DNA of 38,314 nt from assembly GCF_000272405.2 (NCBI RefSeq), contig NZ_AJZM02000323.1:1-38314 (forward strand), read 5' to 3'. This DNA is from Vibrio tasmaniensis 1F-187. GTDB lineage: Bacteria > Pseudomonadota > Gammaproteobacteria > Enterobacterales > Vibrionaceae. Shown here piece after piece: positions 27,518-36,735 of this stretch (position 1 is its first letter; each line of letters opens with the position of its first letter). The notes beneath the pieces are model-generated. The model made no database searches. It was not told where the DNA came from and saw nothing but the letters and a program-made list of their open reading frames with translations. The translations under genes and the position numbers were made by a program.

Positions 27518-28464
27518 TTGTCTTGCTCGTTAATAGCGTGTTCGTTAATAGCTTGGCCAGATAGTCTAAAATATTCTTGAAGTGTTTTAATGCAAACCAA
27601 TTTTTCTAGTTGTTCATCTTGGAAAGGAGCAAGGTATTCATGCGCATTTTTGATCATCTGTTCAGACTCTTTAGGGTTGTCTAAATAGTATTTGATTTTT
27701 TGCTCAAAATCCGACCAGTCATCCTTCACCTCTACATAATGTATGCCTGGCTGCAGAGTGCCTTCCATAAACCACGTTTCAAATTTCATTTTTGGAGTAA
27801 CGACAAGTGAGTTTGAAGACATTGCCCATTTCAAGTTTGATGCAACATCGTTCCCTTCAAGGCAAATAATGAATTTGTATTGAAGCTGCTCTTCTACTGT
27901 CATAAATGGCTGTTGCCACTCTGGGTGTTGCTCTGAAGTATTCGATTGACCTGCATTCATCAGTGGATGACCATACAGAGTTTCCATAAAACGAATTCTA
28001 TGTGGTTGAGTCACAGCACCACGAAACACGGCCATATTTTTTTTATCAGAAAAACTTAAGCTATCATCCACGAATCGGAAATGACGACGCTTATCTAATT
28101 TAAATAGTACAGAGTTACTATTGTTCCCATCAATCGGACGAGCTTTAAATAAAGTTGGAACTGGCTCTATATGCGTTTCATCACCAAAGTAGTAACTGAA
28201 GCGAAAGTACTTTGGAAAATAATGAAGAAACTCTTTAAGATCAAAGAAATAAGATGTATAGCCTTTTCGAGCATAATTCTTAATTTCACAACTTAGACTA
28301 GCTTTATCAAAGTCGCCGAGCCCTTTTACGTAATAATTTACTCTGCTTTTTATATAGTCAGTTTGACCGGAATATGATTTTTCCAGCTTTTCAAACTGTG
28401 TTGAAAAATACAAACGAGGTGCGATAGAGAGCAAGGCATGTTTTAGATAATAAAATATCTTCAT
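27514..28464 (-). CDS. Glycosyltransferase family 90 (LpsA-like, CAP10 domain)
   Basis: 316-residue enzyme of the bacterial LPS GT90 group, which includes Pasteurellaceae LpsA. MAVFRGAVTQPHRIRFM near the centre and FIICLEGNDVASNLKWAMSSN further on are the CAP10 signatures. The sugar transferred is probably glucose or xylose in this family, not determinable here. The C-terminus carries a 15-base tandem duplication (27527-27556) giving AINEHAINE, which extends the tail. It starts within ATGA of a small upstream frame and overlaps waaF by four bases. Confidence 0.87.
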   Translation of the reverse strand: MKIFYYLKHALLSIAPRLYFSTQFEKLEKSYSGQTDYIKSRVNYYVKGLGDFDKASLSCEIKNYARKGYTSYFFDLKEFLHYFPKYFRFSYYFGDETHIEPVPTLFKARPIDGNNSNSVLFKLDKRRHFRFVDDSLSFSDKKNMAVFRGAVTQPHRIRFMETLYGHPLMNAGQSNTSEQHPEWQQPFMTVEEQLQYKFIICLEGNDVASNLKWAMSSNSLVVTPKMKFETWFMEGTLQPGIHYVEVKDDWSDFEQKIKYYLDNPKESEQMIKNAHEYLAPFQDEQLEKLVCIKTLQEYFRLSGQAINEHAINEQDK

Positions 28465-28670
28465 AGTTTCTCTTTATATTTTATTTTTGCGTAATGTAAC
28501 GAAGGCAAAGTCAGCAGCCATAGGTAAGGAATTATCAACAAAGCTCTAGAGGTAGACTCTGCCTTTAGAAATGAAGACGACAAATTCCACAATAATGCCC
28601 GTAATTTTATCAGATAAAGTGCCCTAGACACAGCTTCAAGTGATATCAACTTCTGTATTGAGAAGGACAC
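28461..28670 (-). CDS. Possible small membrane protein or gene remnant between mutM and the GT90 gene
   Basis: A GTG-started frame of 69 codons fills the 208-base gap almost exactly: it begins three bases after the mutM stop and its TGA overlaps the ATG of the GT90 gene (ATGA). It contains one hydrophobic segment (about residues 43-60, ALLIIPYLWLLTLPSL). No ribosome site is evident and I recognise no family. It may be a real coupled small ORF, a truncated remnant of a membrane protein, or chance. Confidence 0.25.
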   Translation of the reverse strand: MSFSIQKLISLEAVSRALYLIKLRALLWNLSSSFLKAESTSRALLIIPYLWLLTLPSLHYAKIKYKEKL

Positions 28671-28672
28671 AT

Positions 28673-29482
28673 CTATACCTGACAGCTAGAGCAATAAAAC
28701 GTGTTTCTTTGCCCTATTTTAAGTTCCTGAATCAGCTCTTCACAGTTAGGACACTGTTCACCAGCCTTACCATAAACCTGCAGCTCTTGAGCAAAATATC
28801 CCGGTTTTCCATCCGCTTGGGCAAAGTCTTTTAGCGTTGTTCCACCCTGTCTGATAGCCGTCGCGAGTACTTGCTTGATCTCTTTGGTTAACAAGAGCCA
28901 CTCTTGTTTTGTAACCTTACTTGCAGAGCGCAAAGGATTAATACGTGAAGAAAACAGAGCTTCATTGGCGTAGATATTACCCACACCGACCACGACTTTG
29001 TTGTCCATAATGAACTGTTTGACGGCAACCTTACGCTTTTCTGCTTTCTCAGCAATGTAATCTGCGTTGAAGTCGTCAGTTAGTGGCTCAGGACCAGAAC
29101 CAAGTAATACAGTATGTATCTCATCAGGCGCCGACCATAACCATGCACCAAAGCGACGCGGATCGTTATAACGCAAGATCTTGCCATTGGTTAACTTAAG
29201 ATCCACGTGATCGTGTTTTGCTGGCGGGAAATCGGCATCCAACACGCGCAGTGAACCTGACATGCCAAGATGCACAATCGCAGTGCCTGTATCTGTCTCA
29301 ATCAATAAATACTTTGCACGACGCGAGATAGAGCGAATCACCTGCCCTTCTAATCGCTTAAGTTCTTGAGGGATATCCCAACGCAGTTTGGGGGTACGAA
29401 AGGTAAGCGTTTTAATCGTCTCACCGACTAAATGAGGCGAGATCCCCATGCGGCTTACTTCAACTTCGGGTAATTCAGGCAT
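28673..29482 (-). CDS. mutM: Formamidopyrimidine-DNA glycosylase (MutM/Fpg)
   Basis: Bifunctional glycosylase/AP lyase that removes 8-oxoguanine. 269 residues starting [12 protein letters not shown] after Met, with the catalytic Pro2 and Glu3. The helix-two-turn-helix region [14 protein letters not shown] and the C-terminal zinc finger (CPNC ... CSSC) are complete. mutM beside the LPS-core/coaD region is common in gammaproteobacteria. It lies three bases after the upstream unknown gene. Confidence 0.96.
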   Translation of the reverse strand: MPELPEVEVSRMGISPHLVGETIKTLTFRTPKLRWDIPQELKRLEGQVIRSISRRAKYLLIETDTGTAIVHLGMSGSLRVLDADFPPAKHDHVDLKLTNGKILRYNDPRRFGAWLWSAPDEIHTVLLGSGPEPLTDDFNADYIAEKAEKRKVAVKQFIMDNKVVVGVGNIYANEALFSSRINPLRSASKVTKQEWLLLTKEIKQVLATAIRQGGTTLKDFAQADGKPGYFAQELQVYGKAGEQCPNCEELIQELKIGQRNTFYCSSCQV

Positions 29483-29484
29483 AG

Positions 29485-30069
29485 TTAGTCGTCCGATAGA
29501 GATGGTTCGTCTGATATAGATAGCTTGTCTGATTTGAATGACTGGTATGATTTAAAGGACTGGTCTGAGCCAAAGCTTGGAAACAAGTAGCTTTCTTCAA
29601 TAGACACCGCTAACCACTGATCATTCCAGTTTTTTAGCAACCAGAACTGAGGCAGCTGATAATAAGTAATACGTTGTGGTTCTTCTTGATCTTGATACCA
29701 CACCTCAATGGTGTGCGGGGTATTCAATTGTGGTGAGAGATCGGTATAGGTTTGAGAGTCAACTTCGGTGCCCACAAGTTCCTGCCATCTCTGTGACAAC
29801 TCTTGTGCACTGGTAGTTTGAGGAAGCACTGTGTCTTTAAATTGATAAGCCCAATGATCGTCTTCGAGTACAACTGACCAATTAGCAAAATGCAAAGCTT
29901 GAAGCTCAGCTGCTGGATTTAAAAGAGAAGGATAAGAACCGCTGACCTTAACTTCAGGTTCAGGCTCGATAAGGTACGTTTTGATCAAAGTTGGAAGATT
30001 TAACACCCCAATAAAAGCGATCACACTGAACATGAGTATGTTGTTCCATCGACGTCCACGATATCTCAT
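29485..30069 (-). CDS. Membrane-anchored protein of unknown function
   Basis: 194 residues: a short basic N-terminus ([10 protein letters not shown]), one membrane segment (about 11-31, [19 protein letters not shown]), then an extracytoplasmic domain rich in W, Q and Y. I do not recognise a family; conserved unknowns of this kind are found beside mutM in vibrios as far as I recall. The last 30 residues are low-complexity and repetitive ([15 protein letters not shown]), probably a disordered tail. It is probably transcribed with mutM. Confidence 0.75.
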   Translation of the reverse strand: MRYRGRRWNNILMFSVIAFIGVLNLPTLIKTYLIEPEPEVKVSGSYPSLLNPAAELQALHFANWSVVLEDDHWAYQFKDTVLPQTTSAQELSQRWQELVGTEVDSQTYTDLSPQLNTPHTIEVWYQDQEEPQRITYYQLPQFWLLKNWNDQWLAVSIEESYLFPSFGSDQSFKSYQSFKSDKLSISDEPSLSDD

Positions 30070-30202
30070 CTGATTCTGCTCATCTAACCTATTGAGTAAT
30101 CAGTATATCGTGAAAGTGGCAATACTTTCTATATTGTACGGTTTTCTACCTATCAGACGCTATATCAAACAAGAATAATTGAGTTACTCAAATTTTAGAT
30201 AT

Positions 30203-30231
30203 AAAAAAACCCAGCTATAAGCTGGGTTTTT
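30203..30231. terminator. Intrinsic terminator after rpmG
   Basis: Six-base-pair GC-rich stem CCCAGC/GCTGGG (30210-30226) with a five-base loop, flanked by seven A residues on one side and five T residues on the other. It can serve both strands; on the minus strand it ends the rpmB-rpmG transcript about 42 bases after rpmG. Confidence 0.9.
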
Positions 30232-30272
30232 AATTTATTCTTCTATAAAAGAAGAGACAAAGGGGCTATCAA

Positions 30273-30440
30273 TTACTTGATTTTAGCTTCTTTGTACATA
30301 ACGTGCTGGCGAACTACTGGATCAAACTTTTTGATCTCAAATTTGCCTGGCATGTTACGCTTGTTCTTGTCAGTTGTGTAGAAGTGACCAGTTCCAGCAG
30401 AAGATACTAGACGGATTTTCTCACGAATGCCTTTAGCCAT
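30273..30440 (-). CDS. rpmG: 50S ribosomal protein L33
   Basis: 55 residues beginning [20 protein letters not shown] and ending [14 protein letters not shown], the complete bacterial L33. It has no cysteines, so it is the zinc-independent (C-) form. It follows rpmB by 13 bases, the usual rpmB-rpmG operon. Confidence 0.97.
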   Translation of the reverse strand: MAKGIREKIRLVSSAGTGHFYTTDKNKRNMPGKFEIKKFDPVVRQHVMYKEAKIK

Positions 30441-30453
30441 TGCTTAATTCCTC

Positions 30454-30690
30454 TTAAACGTTTTCGCCACGTGCACGGATATCAACAAGAACAGCATCGA
30501 TGCCTTTCTTATCAATAATACGCATGCCTTTAGCAGTTAGACGTAGTTTAACAAAACGTTTTTCGCTCTCTACCCAGAAACGGTGAGTTTGTAGGTTCGG
30601 CAGAAAACGACGCTTGGTAGCATTGCGTGCGTGTGAACGGTTGTTACCCGTTACTGGACGCTTACCAGTTACTTGACATACTCGGGACAT
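30454..30690 (-). CDS. rpmB: 50S ribosomal protein L28
   Basis: 78 residues, full length: [17 protein letters not shown] at the N-terminus and the basic [15 protein letters not shown] core are diagnostic. First gene of rpmB-rpmG; a strong promoter lies about 123 bases upstream. Confidence 0.97.
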   Translation of the reverse strand: MSRVCQVTGKRPVTGNNRSHARNATKRRFLPNLQTHRFWVESEKRFVKLRLTAKGMRIIDKKGIDAVLVDIRARGENV

Positions 30691-30812
30691 GAATGTCTCT
30701 CCAAATCGTTTCAGCTCGATATCAACCTTGGTGGCCGAACCTCTCTATCAATTCTGAAAATAGAGGTAAAAACCATAATGGAAAATCCATTCAAGGCTAT
30801 CAAAGGTCGCGT

Positions 30813-30841
30813 ATTATACTAACTTGACATGCATTGCTCAA
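30813..30841 (-). promoter_or_regulatory. Sigma-70 promoter of rpmB-rpmG
   Basis: On the minus strand TTGAGC, a 17-base spacer, then a perfect TATAAT. Spacing and boxes are near consensus, as expected for ribosomal-protein genes. Confidence 0.8.
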
Positions 30842-30982
30842 GACCCGAACAGATCCTTTTTAAGGATTTCGTGATCTTTTTTTGAACAGGGCAGCTATTT
30901 GAGTAATCAGAGCTGATTTAAGGTTCTAAAATGTGGGCGGAATGATAGCAGATTTAACGCAACTAACAACCTAAAATGTGAT

Positions 30983-31657
30983 TCAAATCCATCCGCGCTC
31001 TGCAAAAGAGATAACTTCGCCATCTCCAACGACAAAATGGTCGAGAATTCGGATGTCCACTAGTGCCAATGCGTCGGTTAATCTGCGTGTAATTCGCCTA
31101 TCTGCTTGGCTTGGCTCTGCGACACCGGAAGGATGGTTGTGCGCTAGGATTAAAGCGGCAGCATTATGATGAAGTGCCCGTTTAACCACTTCTCTCGGGT
31201 AAACAGATGCTGCATCGATGGTTCCTTCAAACATCACTTCATCCTTTATTACTCTGTTTTGGTTATCTAGGAACAATATGTAGAAGGCTTCTCGCTGGCG
31301 ATCACGCAATATACTCGAAAGATACAACTTGGTGTGACTTGGGCTAGTTAGTGCATCCCCTCGAGATAAAGTCTCGGCCAAATAACGTTGCGTCATCTCC
31401 AAAACAGCCTGCAACTGGACATATTTCGCCTGCCCCATCCCTTTATGGGCACAAAACTCAGCCTCCGTTGCAGAAAAAAGATGGCGAAGCGAACCAAAAT
31501 CTTTGATCAACTTGTCTGATAGCTCTAAAACATTCATTCCTTGTGTGCCCGTTCGAAGAAATATAGCTAACAACTCCGCATCACTTAAGGAGTCGGGGCC
31601 TCTACTCAGTAACTTTTCTCTTGGCATCGACTCAACAGGCATTTTACTTATAGGCAT
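30983..31657 (-). CDS. radC: RadC family protein (JAMM domain)
   Basis: 224 residues: an N-terminal helix-hairpin-helix part ([20 protein letters not shown]) and a C-terminal JAMM metalloprotease-like domain with [16 protein letters not shown]. The metal ligands are intact. Despite its name a repair role is not established for this family. It is divergent from coaBC with a 223-base gap, the usual arrangement. Confidence 0.93.
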   Translation of the reverse strand: MPISKMPVESMPREKLLSRGPDSLSDAELLAIFLRTGTQGMNVLELSDKLIKDFGSLRHLFSATEAEFCAHKGMGQAKYVQLQAVLEMTQRYLAETLSRGDALTSPSHTKLYLSSILRDRQREAFYILFLDNQNRVIKDEVMFEGTIDAASVYPREVVKRALHHNAAALILAHNHPSGVAEPSQADRRITRRLTDALALVDIRILDHFVVGDGEVISFAERGWI

Positions 31658-31772
31658 ATAAAGGCTATCTAGGGTGATAAATACGATCCATCAGCCTAAT
31701 CCGTTTGTCTACGGAGAGCTTCCACAGCGTTATAAAGAAGACTAATGCCTAGCAAAACCGTGTAATTGATAA

Positions 31773-31804
31773 GTTTGATAACATCAACTTGATGAGTGTC
31801 AAAC
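31773..31804. promoter_or_regulatory. Nested palindrome in the radC-coaBC gap
   Basis: An inner palindrome CATCAA-C-TTGATG (31782-31794) lies inside an outer inverted repeat GTTTGA/TCAAAC (31773-31778 with 31799-31804). It sits about 80 bases before coaBC. It could be a regulator site or a hairpin; no known binding consensus is recognised. Confidence 0.35.
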
Positions 31805-31880
31805 CTGTTCCAATTCTGCTTCTAGGCACTAATCCTTTGTTCTGATATCGTTAGTCCCAGAGAAATTAAGGAACAGAATC

Positions 31881-33122
31881 ATGCAAACATTGGTTAATCA
31901 ACTGGATAACGCTGACCAACAAGGCCTAGCTGGAAAAAAAATCCTACTTGGCATTAGTGGTGGTATCGCAGCTTATAAATGTGCCGAACTGACTCGACGC
32001 TTAATCGAACGTGGTGCGCAGGTACAAGTCGTCATGACTAATGCGGCTAAGGAGTTCATTACTCCTCTCACCATGCAAGCTGTCTCTGGAAGGCCAGTGT
32101 CTGATAGTTTGCTTGATCCTGCTGCTGAAGCTTCCATGGGACACATCGAACTGGCGAAATGGGCTGACCTAGTCTTATTAGCACCCGCAACCGCAGACCT
32201 TATTGCGCGCATGACCGCAGGCATGGGTAACGACCTACTGACCACTTTGGTTTTAGCAACCGATGCGCCAGTTGCGGTATCCCCAGCAATGAACCAACAA
32301 ATGTACAGCCACCCTGCAACTCAAGAGAACATCGCAACGCTAAAACGTCGTGGATGTGAAATCTGGGGTCCGGCAGCTGGTGAACAGGCCTGTGGCGATG
32401 TTGGTATGGGGCGTATGTTAGAGCCAATGCAACTGGTCCATCGTTGTGAAGACTTCTTCCAACCTAAACCTCTGACTGGCCGTTCGGTGTTAATTACTGC
32501 GGGTCCAACTCGCGAAGCGATCGACCCAGTTCGTTACATTACCAATCATAGCTCGGGCAAGATGGGTTATGCACTGGCTGAAGCGGCCGCGAAACAAGGT
32601 GCTACGGTAACTCTAATTAGTGGCCCTGTATCACTCGCGACACCAAATCAGGTTAATCGCATTGATGTAGACAGCGCACAACAGATGTTTGATGCCGTGA
32701 ATGCCAATGCTGCTCAGCATGATATTTTCATCAGCTGCGCTGCGGTTGCTGATTACCGCCCAGAGACCATTGCAGACCAGAAGCTTAAAAAAGTCGATGG
32801 TAAAGATGACATGACCATTCAAATGGTTAAGAACCCAGACATTGTGGCTTCCGTTGCCTCAATGATCGAAGATCGTCCATTTACTGTCGGCTTCGCAGCA
32901 GAAACTCAAGATGTCGAGAAGTATGCGCGCGGAAAATTGGAAAGAAAGAACCTCGACATGATTTGCGCCAACGACGTTTCTGTCGAAGGCCAAGGCTTCA
33001 ATACCAGTAGTAATGAGTTGCACCTTTATTGGAAAGGTGGCGATAAATCTCTACCTCTAGATAGCAAAAACTCTCTTGGTTTCCAGATCCTTAATCAGAT
33101 CCAACAGCTTATTGACGTATAA
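31881..33122 (+). CDS. coaBC: Bifunctional phosphopantothenoylcysteine decarboxylase / phosphopantothenate-cysteine ligase (CoaBC)
   Basis: Two steps of CoA synthesis in one polypeptide. The N-terminal flavin-dependent CoaC half has [34 protein letters not shown] and the CGDVGMGRM lid cysteine. The C-terminal CoaB half begins [18 protein letters not shown] and has [11 protein letters not shown]. 413 residues, normal. The start follows AAGGAACAG. coaD, the next CoA step, is 10 kb away in the window. Confidence 0.96.
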   Translation: MQTLVNQLDNADQQGLAGKKILLGISGGIAAYKCAELTRRLIERGAQVQVVMTNAAKEFITPLTMQAVSGRPVSDSLLDPAAEASMGHIELAKWADLVLLAPATADLIARMTAGMGNDLLTTLVLATDAPVAVSPAMNQQMYSHPATQENIATLKRRGCEIWGPAAGEQACGDVGMGRMLEPMQLVHRCEDFFQPKPLTGRSVLITAGPTREAIDPVRYITNHSSGKMGYALAEAAAKQGATVTLISGPVSLATPNQVNRIDVDSAQQMFDAVNANAAQHDIFISCAAVADYRPETIADQKLKKVDGKDDMTIQMVKNPDIVASVASMIEDRPFTVGFAAETQDVEKYARGKLERKNLDMICANDVSVEGQGFNTSSNELHLYWKGGDKSLPLDSKNSLGFQILNQIQQLIDV

Positions 33123-33162
33123 ACGCACAAATTTTACCCTGACAATACGCTGACACCTCTCG

Positions 33163-33201
33163 ATTCTGTTGACCTAGGTCTTACAAAACTAGGAACAGAA
33201 T
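33163..33201 (+). promoter_or_regulatory. Hairpin in the coaBC-slmA gap
   Basis: Stem ATTCTGTT/AACAGAAT (33163-33170 with 33194-33201) continues, after a two-base bulge, as CCTAG/CTAGG (33173-33177 with 33189-33193). No T-run follows, so it is not a classic terminator. The GGAACAGAAT word also occurs just before the coaBC start. Confidence 0.4.
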
Positions 33202-33261
33202 TGAATGGTGTTTATAATCCTTCTTCACTCAATCCTCATCTTTAGGAAAGGAAGTAAATAG

Positions 33262-33852
33262 ATGGCCGGTACTCGAAAATCAAACCGTCGTGAAGAAATC
33301 CTGCAAGCTCTAGCACAAATGTTGGAATCGACCGAAGGCGCTTCTCGTATCACAACGGTAAAGTTGGCCAAGCAAGTTGGTGTTTCTGAAGCTGCGTTAT
33401 ACCGCCACTTCCCAAGCAAAGCTCGCATGTTTGAAGGCTTGATCGAGTTCATTGAAGAAGCGTTGATGTCTCGAACCAACCGTATTCTAGATGAAGAGAA
33501 AGACACACTAGAGCGCATACGCCTAGTGCTACAACTTATCTTGGTTTTCTCAGAACGTAACCCAGGCCTGACTCGAATTTTATCGGGTCATGCTCTAATG
33601 TTTGAAAATGAACGCCTACGCGATCGCATCAATCAGCTTTTCGAACGTATTGAGACACAACTTCGTCAAATTCTACGAGAAAGAAAGCTTCGTGAAGGGA
33701 AGTCATTCCCGGTTGATGAAAAAATCTTAGCGGCTCAATTGTTAGGTCAGGTTGAAGGAAGTTTAAATCGATTTGTTCGCTCGGACTTCAAATATCAACC
33801 GACAGAAAACTTTGATGCTTATTGGGCTCTACTCAGCGCTCAGATTAAGTAA
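33262..33852 (+). CDS. slmA: Nucleoid occlusion factor SlmA
   Basis: TetR-fold DNA-binding protein that inhibits FtsZ assembly over the chromosome. 196 residues: the [23 protein letters not shown] (about 34-53) and the C-terminal domain ending in [13 protein letters not shown] match SlmA closely. RBS GGAAAGGAAG is strong. The 139-base gap to coaBC holds no dut gene, which in E. coli lies between coaBC and slmA. Confidence 0.94.
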   Translation: MAGTRKSNRREEILQALAQMLESTEGASRITTVKLAKQVGVSEAALYRHFPSKARMFEGLIEFIEEALMSRTNRILDEEKDTLERIRLVLQLILVFSERNPGLTRILSGHALMFENERLRDRINQLFERIETQLRQILRERKLREGKSFPVDEKILAAQLLGQVEGSLNRFVRSDFKYQPTENFDAYWALLSAQIK

Positions 33853-33869
33853 ACTCAATATCTTAAGTG

Positions 33870-34856
33870 ATGGTTATGACGACGAAAAACTCTCCTGCAA
33901 GTAGCACGGTACAACACGTTATTAATAAGCCACCTTTTACCCTAGCACTACTGCACCCTAAATATTGGGGAGTTTGGTTTGGCTTTGGGTTACTGGCTTT
34001 TATAGTCAACATTCTACCTTACCGAGTATTACTACTATTAGGCCGTTCGTTAGGTGCTCTTGGTGCCCGCTATGGAAAAAAACGCGTAGCGGTAGCGACA
34101 CGTAACTTGGAATTAGCCTTCCCCGATAAGCCAGCAGATGAAGTCGCGGCAATGGTCAGCGAGAATTTTAAAAATACTGGTATGGCATTGGTTGAAACCG
34201 GTATTACGTGGTTTTGGCCAACATGGCGCTTCAAGCGCATCCTAGTTGATAAAGATACCGAAGTTCTTCGTAGTCATCAGGCTAACGGTAAAGGCGTTCT
34301 ACTATGTTGTGTTCATGCCTTGAATCTAGAGATCACAGCCCGAGCAATGCCGATCTTGGGTATTCCTGGCCTAGGTGTTTATCGCCCGCATAACAACCCA
34401 GCTTATGAGTTCATTCAATACCGCGGTCGAACTCAAAACGGCAACCGTCTAGTTCACCGTAAAGACGTAAAACGTATGATCCGAAGACTGCGACAAGGTG
34501 AGACCCTTTTCTACCTCCCTGATCATGACTACGGTCGCAATAAATCTGTATTCGTACCTTTCTTTGCAGTAGAGGATGCAAGCACCACCACTGGAACCAG
34601 CATTTTGGCTTACACCAGTCGATGCGCGGTCGTTATTGGGTCTGGCTTTAGAAATGCCGACGGTAAATATGAAATCATGGCCGACGAATCAATCGAAGAT
34701 AACTATCCGCAGAAAGATGAAAAAGCGGCAGCAGCGTATATGAACCGCTATCTTGAGAAGATTATCTTAAGAGCCCCAGAGCAATGGATGTGGCTACACA
34801 AGCGCTTCAAAACCATGGAAGATCCAGAAGCGGAAAAAGGCATTCGTTACAAGTAA
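33870..34856 (+). CDS. lpxL: Lipid A secondary acyltransferase, LpxL (HtrB) family
   Basis: Transfers a secondary acyl chain to Kdo-lipid IVA. About 328 residues, with LLHPKYWGVWFGFGLLAF (N-terminal membrane segment), the catalytic HX4E in CVHALNLEITAR, GVYRPHNNPAYEFIQ, FYLPDHDYGRNKSVFVPFF and QWMWLHKRFKT, all close to LpxL rather than LpxM. Three starts are possible (GTG 33867, ATG 33870, ATG 33876). It follows slmA by a few bases, as in V. cholerae, where further acyltransferase genes can follow; here only one is present before pyrE. Confidence 0.9.
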   Translation: MVMTTKNSPASSTVQHVINKPPFTLALLHPKYWGVWFGFGLLAFIVNILPYRVLLLLGRSLGALGARYGKKRVAVATRNLELAFPDKPADEVAAMVSENFKNTGMALVETGITWFWPTWRFKRILVDKDTEVLRSHQANGKGVLLCCVHALNLEITARAMPILGIPGLGVYRPHNNPAYEFIQYRGRTQNGNRLVHRKDVKRMIRRLRQGETLFYLPDHDYGRNKSVFVPFFAVEDASTTTGTSILAYTSRCAVVIGSGFRNADGKYEIMADESIEDNYPQKDEKAAAAYMNRYLEKIILRAPEQWMWLHKRFKTMEDPEAEKGIRYK

Positions 34857-34890
34857 ACGAGCCTTGTTCTGTCCAATAAGATTTAAGTAA

Positions 34891-34928
34891 AAAAATGCCC
34901 GAAAGAGTTTCATCTCTCGGGCATTTTT
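34891..34928. terminator. Bidirectional terminator between lpxL and pyrE
   Basis: A stem AAAAATGCCCGA...GAG/CTCTCGGGCATTTTT with a two-base bulge and a TTTCAT loop. A-rich on the left and T-rich on the right, so it can end both convergent transcripts. Confidence 0.9.
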
Positions 34929-34990
34929 CTTTTTTTAAACTCTAAACAGAGGGAACTAAACCATTAGGTTCAACTTCTTCAGTTTACGAA

Positions 34991-35632
34991 TTAGATTCCG
35001 TATTGAGCTCGGTACGCTTTTACTGACTCAAGATGTGCTGCGTCTGTGCCTTTCTCTTCAAGAAAAGTCACTAAATCAGTCAGGCTAACGATTGAGATAA
35101 TCGCACAACCGAAGTCACGCTCTACTTCTTGAATCGCAGACAACTCACCTTTGCCCTTCTCTTGACGGTCGATAGCAACAAGCACACCCGCTAAATCAGC
35201 GCCGTTTGCTTGGATGATTTCCATCGACTCACGAATCGCAGTACCAGCAGTGATCACGTCATCAACTAACATGATGCGACCTTCAAGTTCGCTACCCACT
35301 AGGTTGCCACCTTCACCGTGGTTTTTCGCTTCTTTACGGTTGAAGCAGTAAGGCGTGTCCACATCATGGTGATCCGCTAGTGCAACCGCTGTTGTTGTTG
35401 CGATTGGGATGCCTTTGTACGCAGGGCCAAATAGTACATCGAACTCAATACCTGAATCTGCTAATGCTGCTGCGTAGAAGCGACCTAAGCGTGCTAGATC
35501 ACGACCTGTATTAAACAATCCAGCATTAAAGAAGTAAGGGCTCTTACGGCCAGACTTTAAAGTAAACTCACCAAACTTAAGTACTTCTTTCTCTAGTGCA
35601 AATTCAATAAATTCACGTTGATATGCTTTCAT
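34991..35632 (-). CDS. pyrE: Orotate phosphoribosyltransferase (PyrE)
   Basis: Joins orotate to PRPP to make OMP in pyrimidine synthesis. 213 residues, normal. The PRPP-binding [16 protein letters not shown] motif and the [17 protein letters not shown]-terminal stretch are intact. It lies 104 bases downstream of rph, with an attenuator-like terminator in the gap, the same layout as the UTP-sensitive rph-pyrE system of E. coli. Confidence 0.97.
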   Translation of the reverse strand: MKAYQREFIEFALEKEVLKFGEFTLKSGRKSPYFFNAGLFNTGRDLARLGRFYAAALADSGIEFDVLFGPAYKGIPIATTTAVALADHHDVDTPYCFNRKEAKNHGEGGNLVGSELEGRIMLVDDVITAGTAIRESMEIIQANGADLAGVLVAIDRQEKGKGELSAIQEVERDFGCAIISIVSLTDLVTFLEEKGTDAAHLESVKAYRAQYGI

Positions 35633-35701
35633 GTTTTTCCTCTACGTTTATTCAATAAAACTTAACTTACGCTCTGCACTACCCTTTCGAGTTTTACAGA
35701 C

Positions 35702-35731
35702 AAAAAAATAGCCCCCAAATTGGGAGCTATT
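35702..35731 (-). terminator. Predicted pyrE attenuator / rph terminator
   Basis: On the minus strand AATAGCTCCCAA pairs with TTGGGGGCTATT (one U-G wobble), followed directly by a run of seven U residues. It starts five bases after the rph stop codon and about 70 bases before pyrE. In E. coli an equivalent hairpin regulates pyrE by coupling rph translation to UTP-dependent transcription. Confidence 0.85.
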
Positions 35732-35736
35732 AAAAA

Positions 35737-36453
35737 CTATTCTGCTAACGCCGACTTCTGCGCTTCGACGATATCGGTAATGCCCTTATTTGCCAGGGCT
35801 AAAAGCTGCATCAGCTCTTCGTGGCTGAACGGTTCGCCTTCTGCGGTGCCTTGAATCTCAATCATCTTACCGTCTTCCGTCATTACAACGTTCATATCGG
35901 TATCGGCTGCTGAGTCTTCAACGTACTCAAGGTCACACAGTGCTTGTGCACCAACGATGCCCACTGAAACTGCCGCTACGTGGCCTTTCATTGGGTTCTT
36001 CTTCAGTTTGCCGCTTGCTAGTAGGCTGTTGATAGCATCAGCCATTGCAACGCTTGCACCTGAGATAGAAGCAGTACGAGTACCGCCGTCTGCTTGGATA
36101 ACATCACAATCGACAGTGATCATGATTTCACCCATTACTTTCAGGTCAACAACAGCACGTAGGCTACGAGCGATCAGACGTTGGATTTCCATCGTACGAC
36201 CACCTTGCTTACCGCTCGCCGCTTCACGACGGTTACGAGTGTGCGTTGCACGTGGCAGCATGCCGTATTCAGCCGTTACCCAACCCTTTCCTTGGCCTTT
36301 CAACCAACGCGGTACGTTTTCTTCTACCGTCGCATTACATAGAACTTTAGTGTTGCCGAACTCAACTAATACAGAACCTTCAGCATAAGCAGTGTAGTTA
36401 CGAGTAATTTTAATTGGACGAATTTGATCTACAGCGCGGTCATTTGGACGCAT
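35737..36453 (-). CDS. rph: Ribonuclease PH (Rph)
   Basis: Phosphorolytic 3'-5' exoribonuclease that trims tRNA precursors. 238 residues, full length and unlike the frameshifted E. coli K-12 gene. [35 protein letters not shown] and [18 protein letters not shown] are diagnostic. It is upstream of pyrE and divergent from yicC. Confidence 0.97.
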   Translation of the reverse strand: MRPNDRAVDQIRPIKITRNYTAYAEGSVLVEFGNTKVLCNATVEENVPRWLKGQGKGWVTAEYGMLPRATHTRNRREAASGKQGGRTMEIQRLIARSLRAVVDLKVMGEIMITVDCDVIQADGGTRTASISGASVAMADAINSLLASGKLKKNPMKGHVAAVSVGIVGAQALCDLEYVEDSAADTDMNVVMTEDGKMIEIQGTAEGEPFSHEELMQLLALANKGITDIVEAQKSALAE

Positions 36454-36735
36454 TGGTATCTACCTTATTAACAGTCTGAAGTGATTTACTATCGAAAGAG
36501 TGCATCACCTAAGAAAGGGGTGAGACAGTTTTGATTGGGGCAAGATTATATAGCAGTTTATCTTTCAAATCTATTTACCATTCAAAGTGGCCTACTACTT
36601 AAGGCGACTTACGACTCAAAGATACTTACCGTGAAGGCTATTTATAACGGAAAATCGACAAGCTTCGGGAGCACACCATATCGTGATACTATGCGTGCGC
36701 GTTATTTTCAGAATGATAAAAGACAGGAAAATTCG

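Noticed and set aside
30849..30888. T-runs and GATC/AAGGAT repeats upstream of rpmB as a radC terminator
   Set aside because: No stem of more than four or five pairs leads directly into a T-run on the correct strand.
35957..36388. A 143-codon open frame antisense to rph
   Set aside because: It lies wholly inside the strongly conserved rph gene and has no recognisable protein character; it is a shadow of rph codon use.
36535..36735. 67-codon upstream extension of yicC
   Set aside because: It crosses the divergent rph/yicC promoter region, has no conserved character, and the ATG at 36736 has a good ribosome site and the conserved start.
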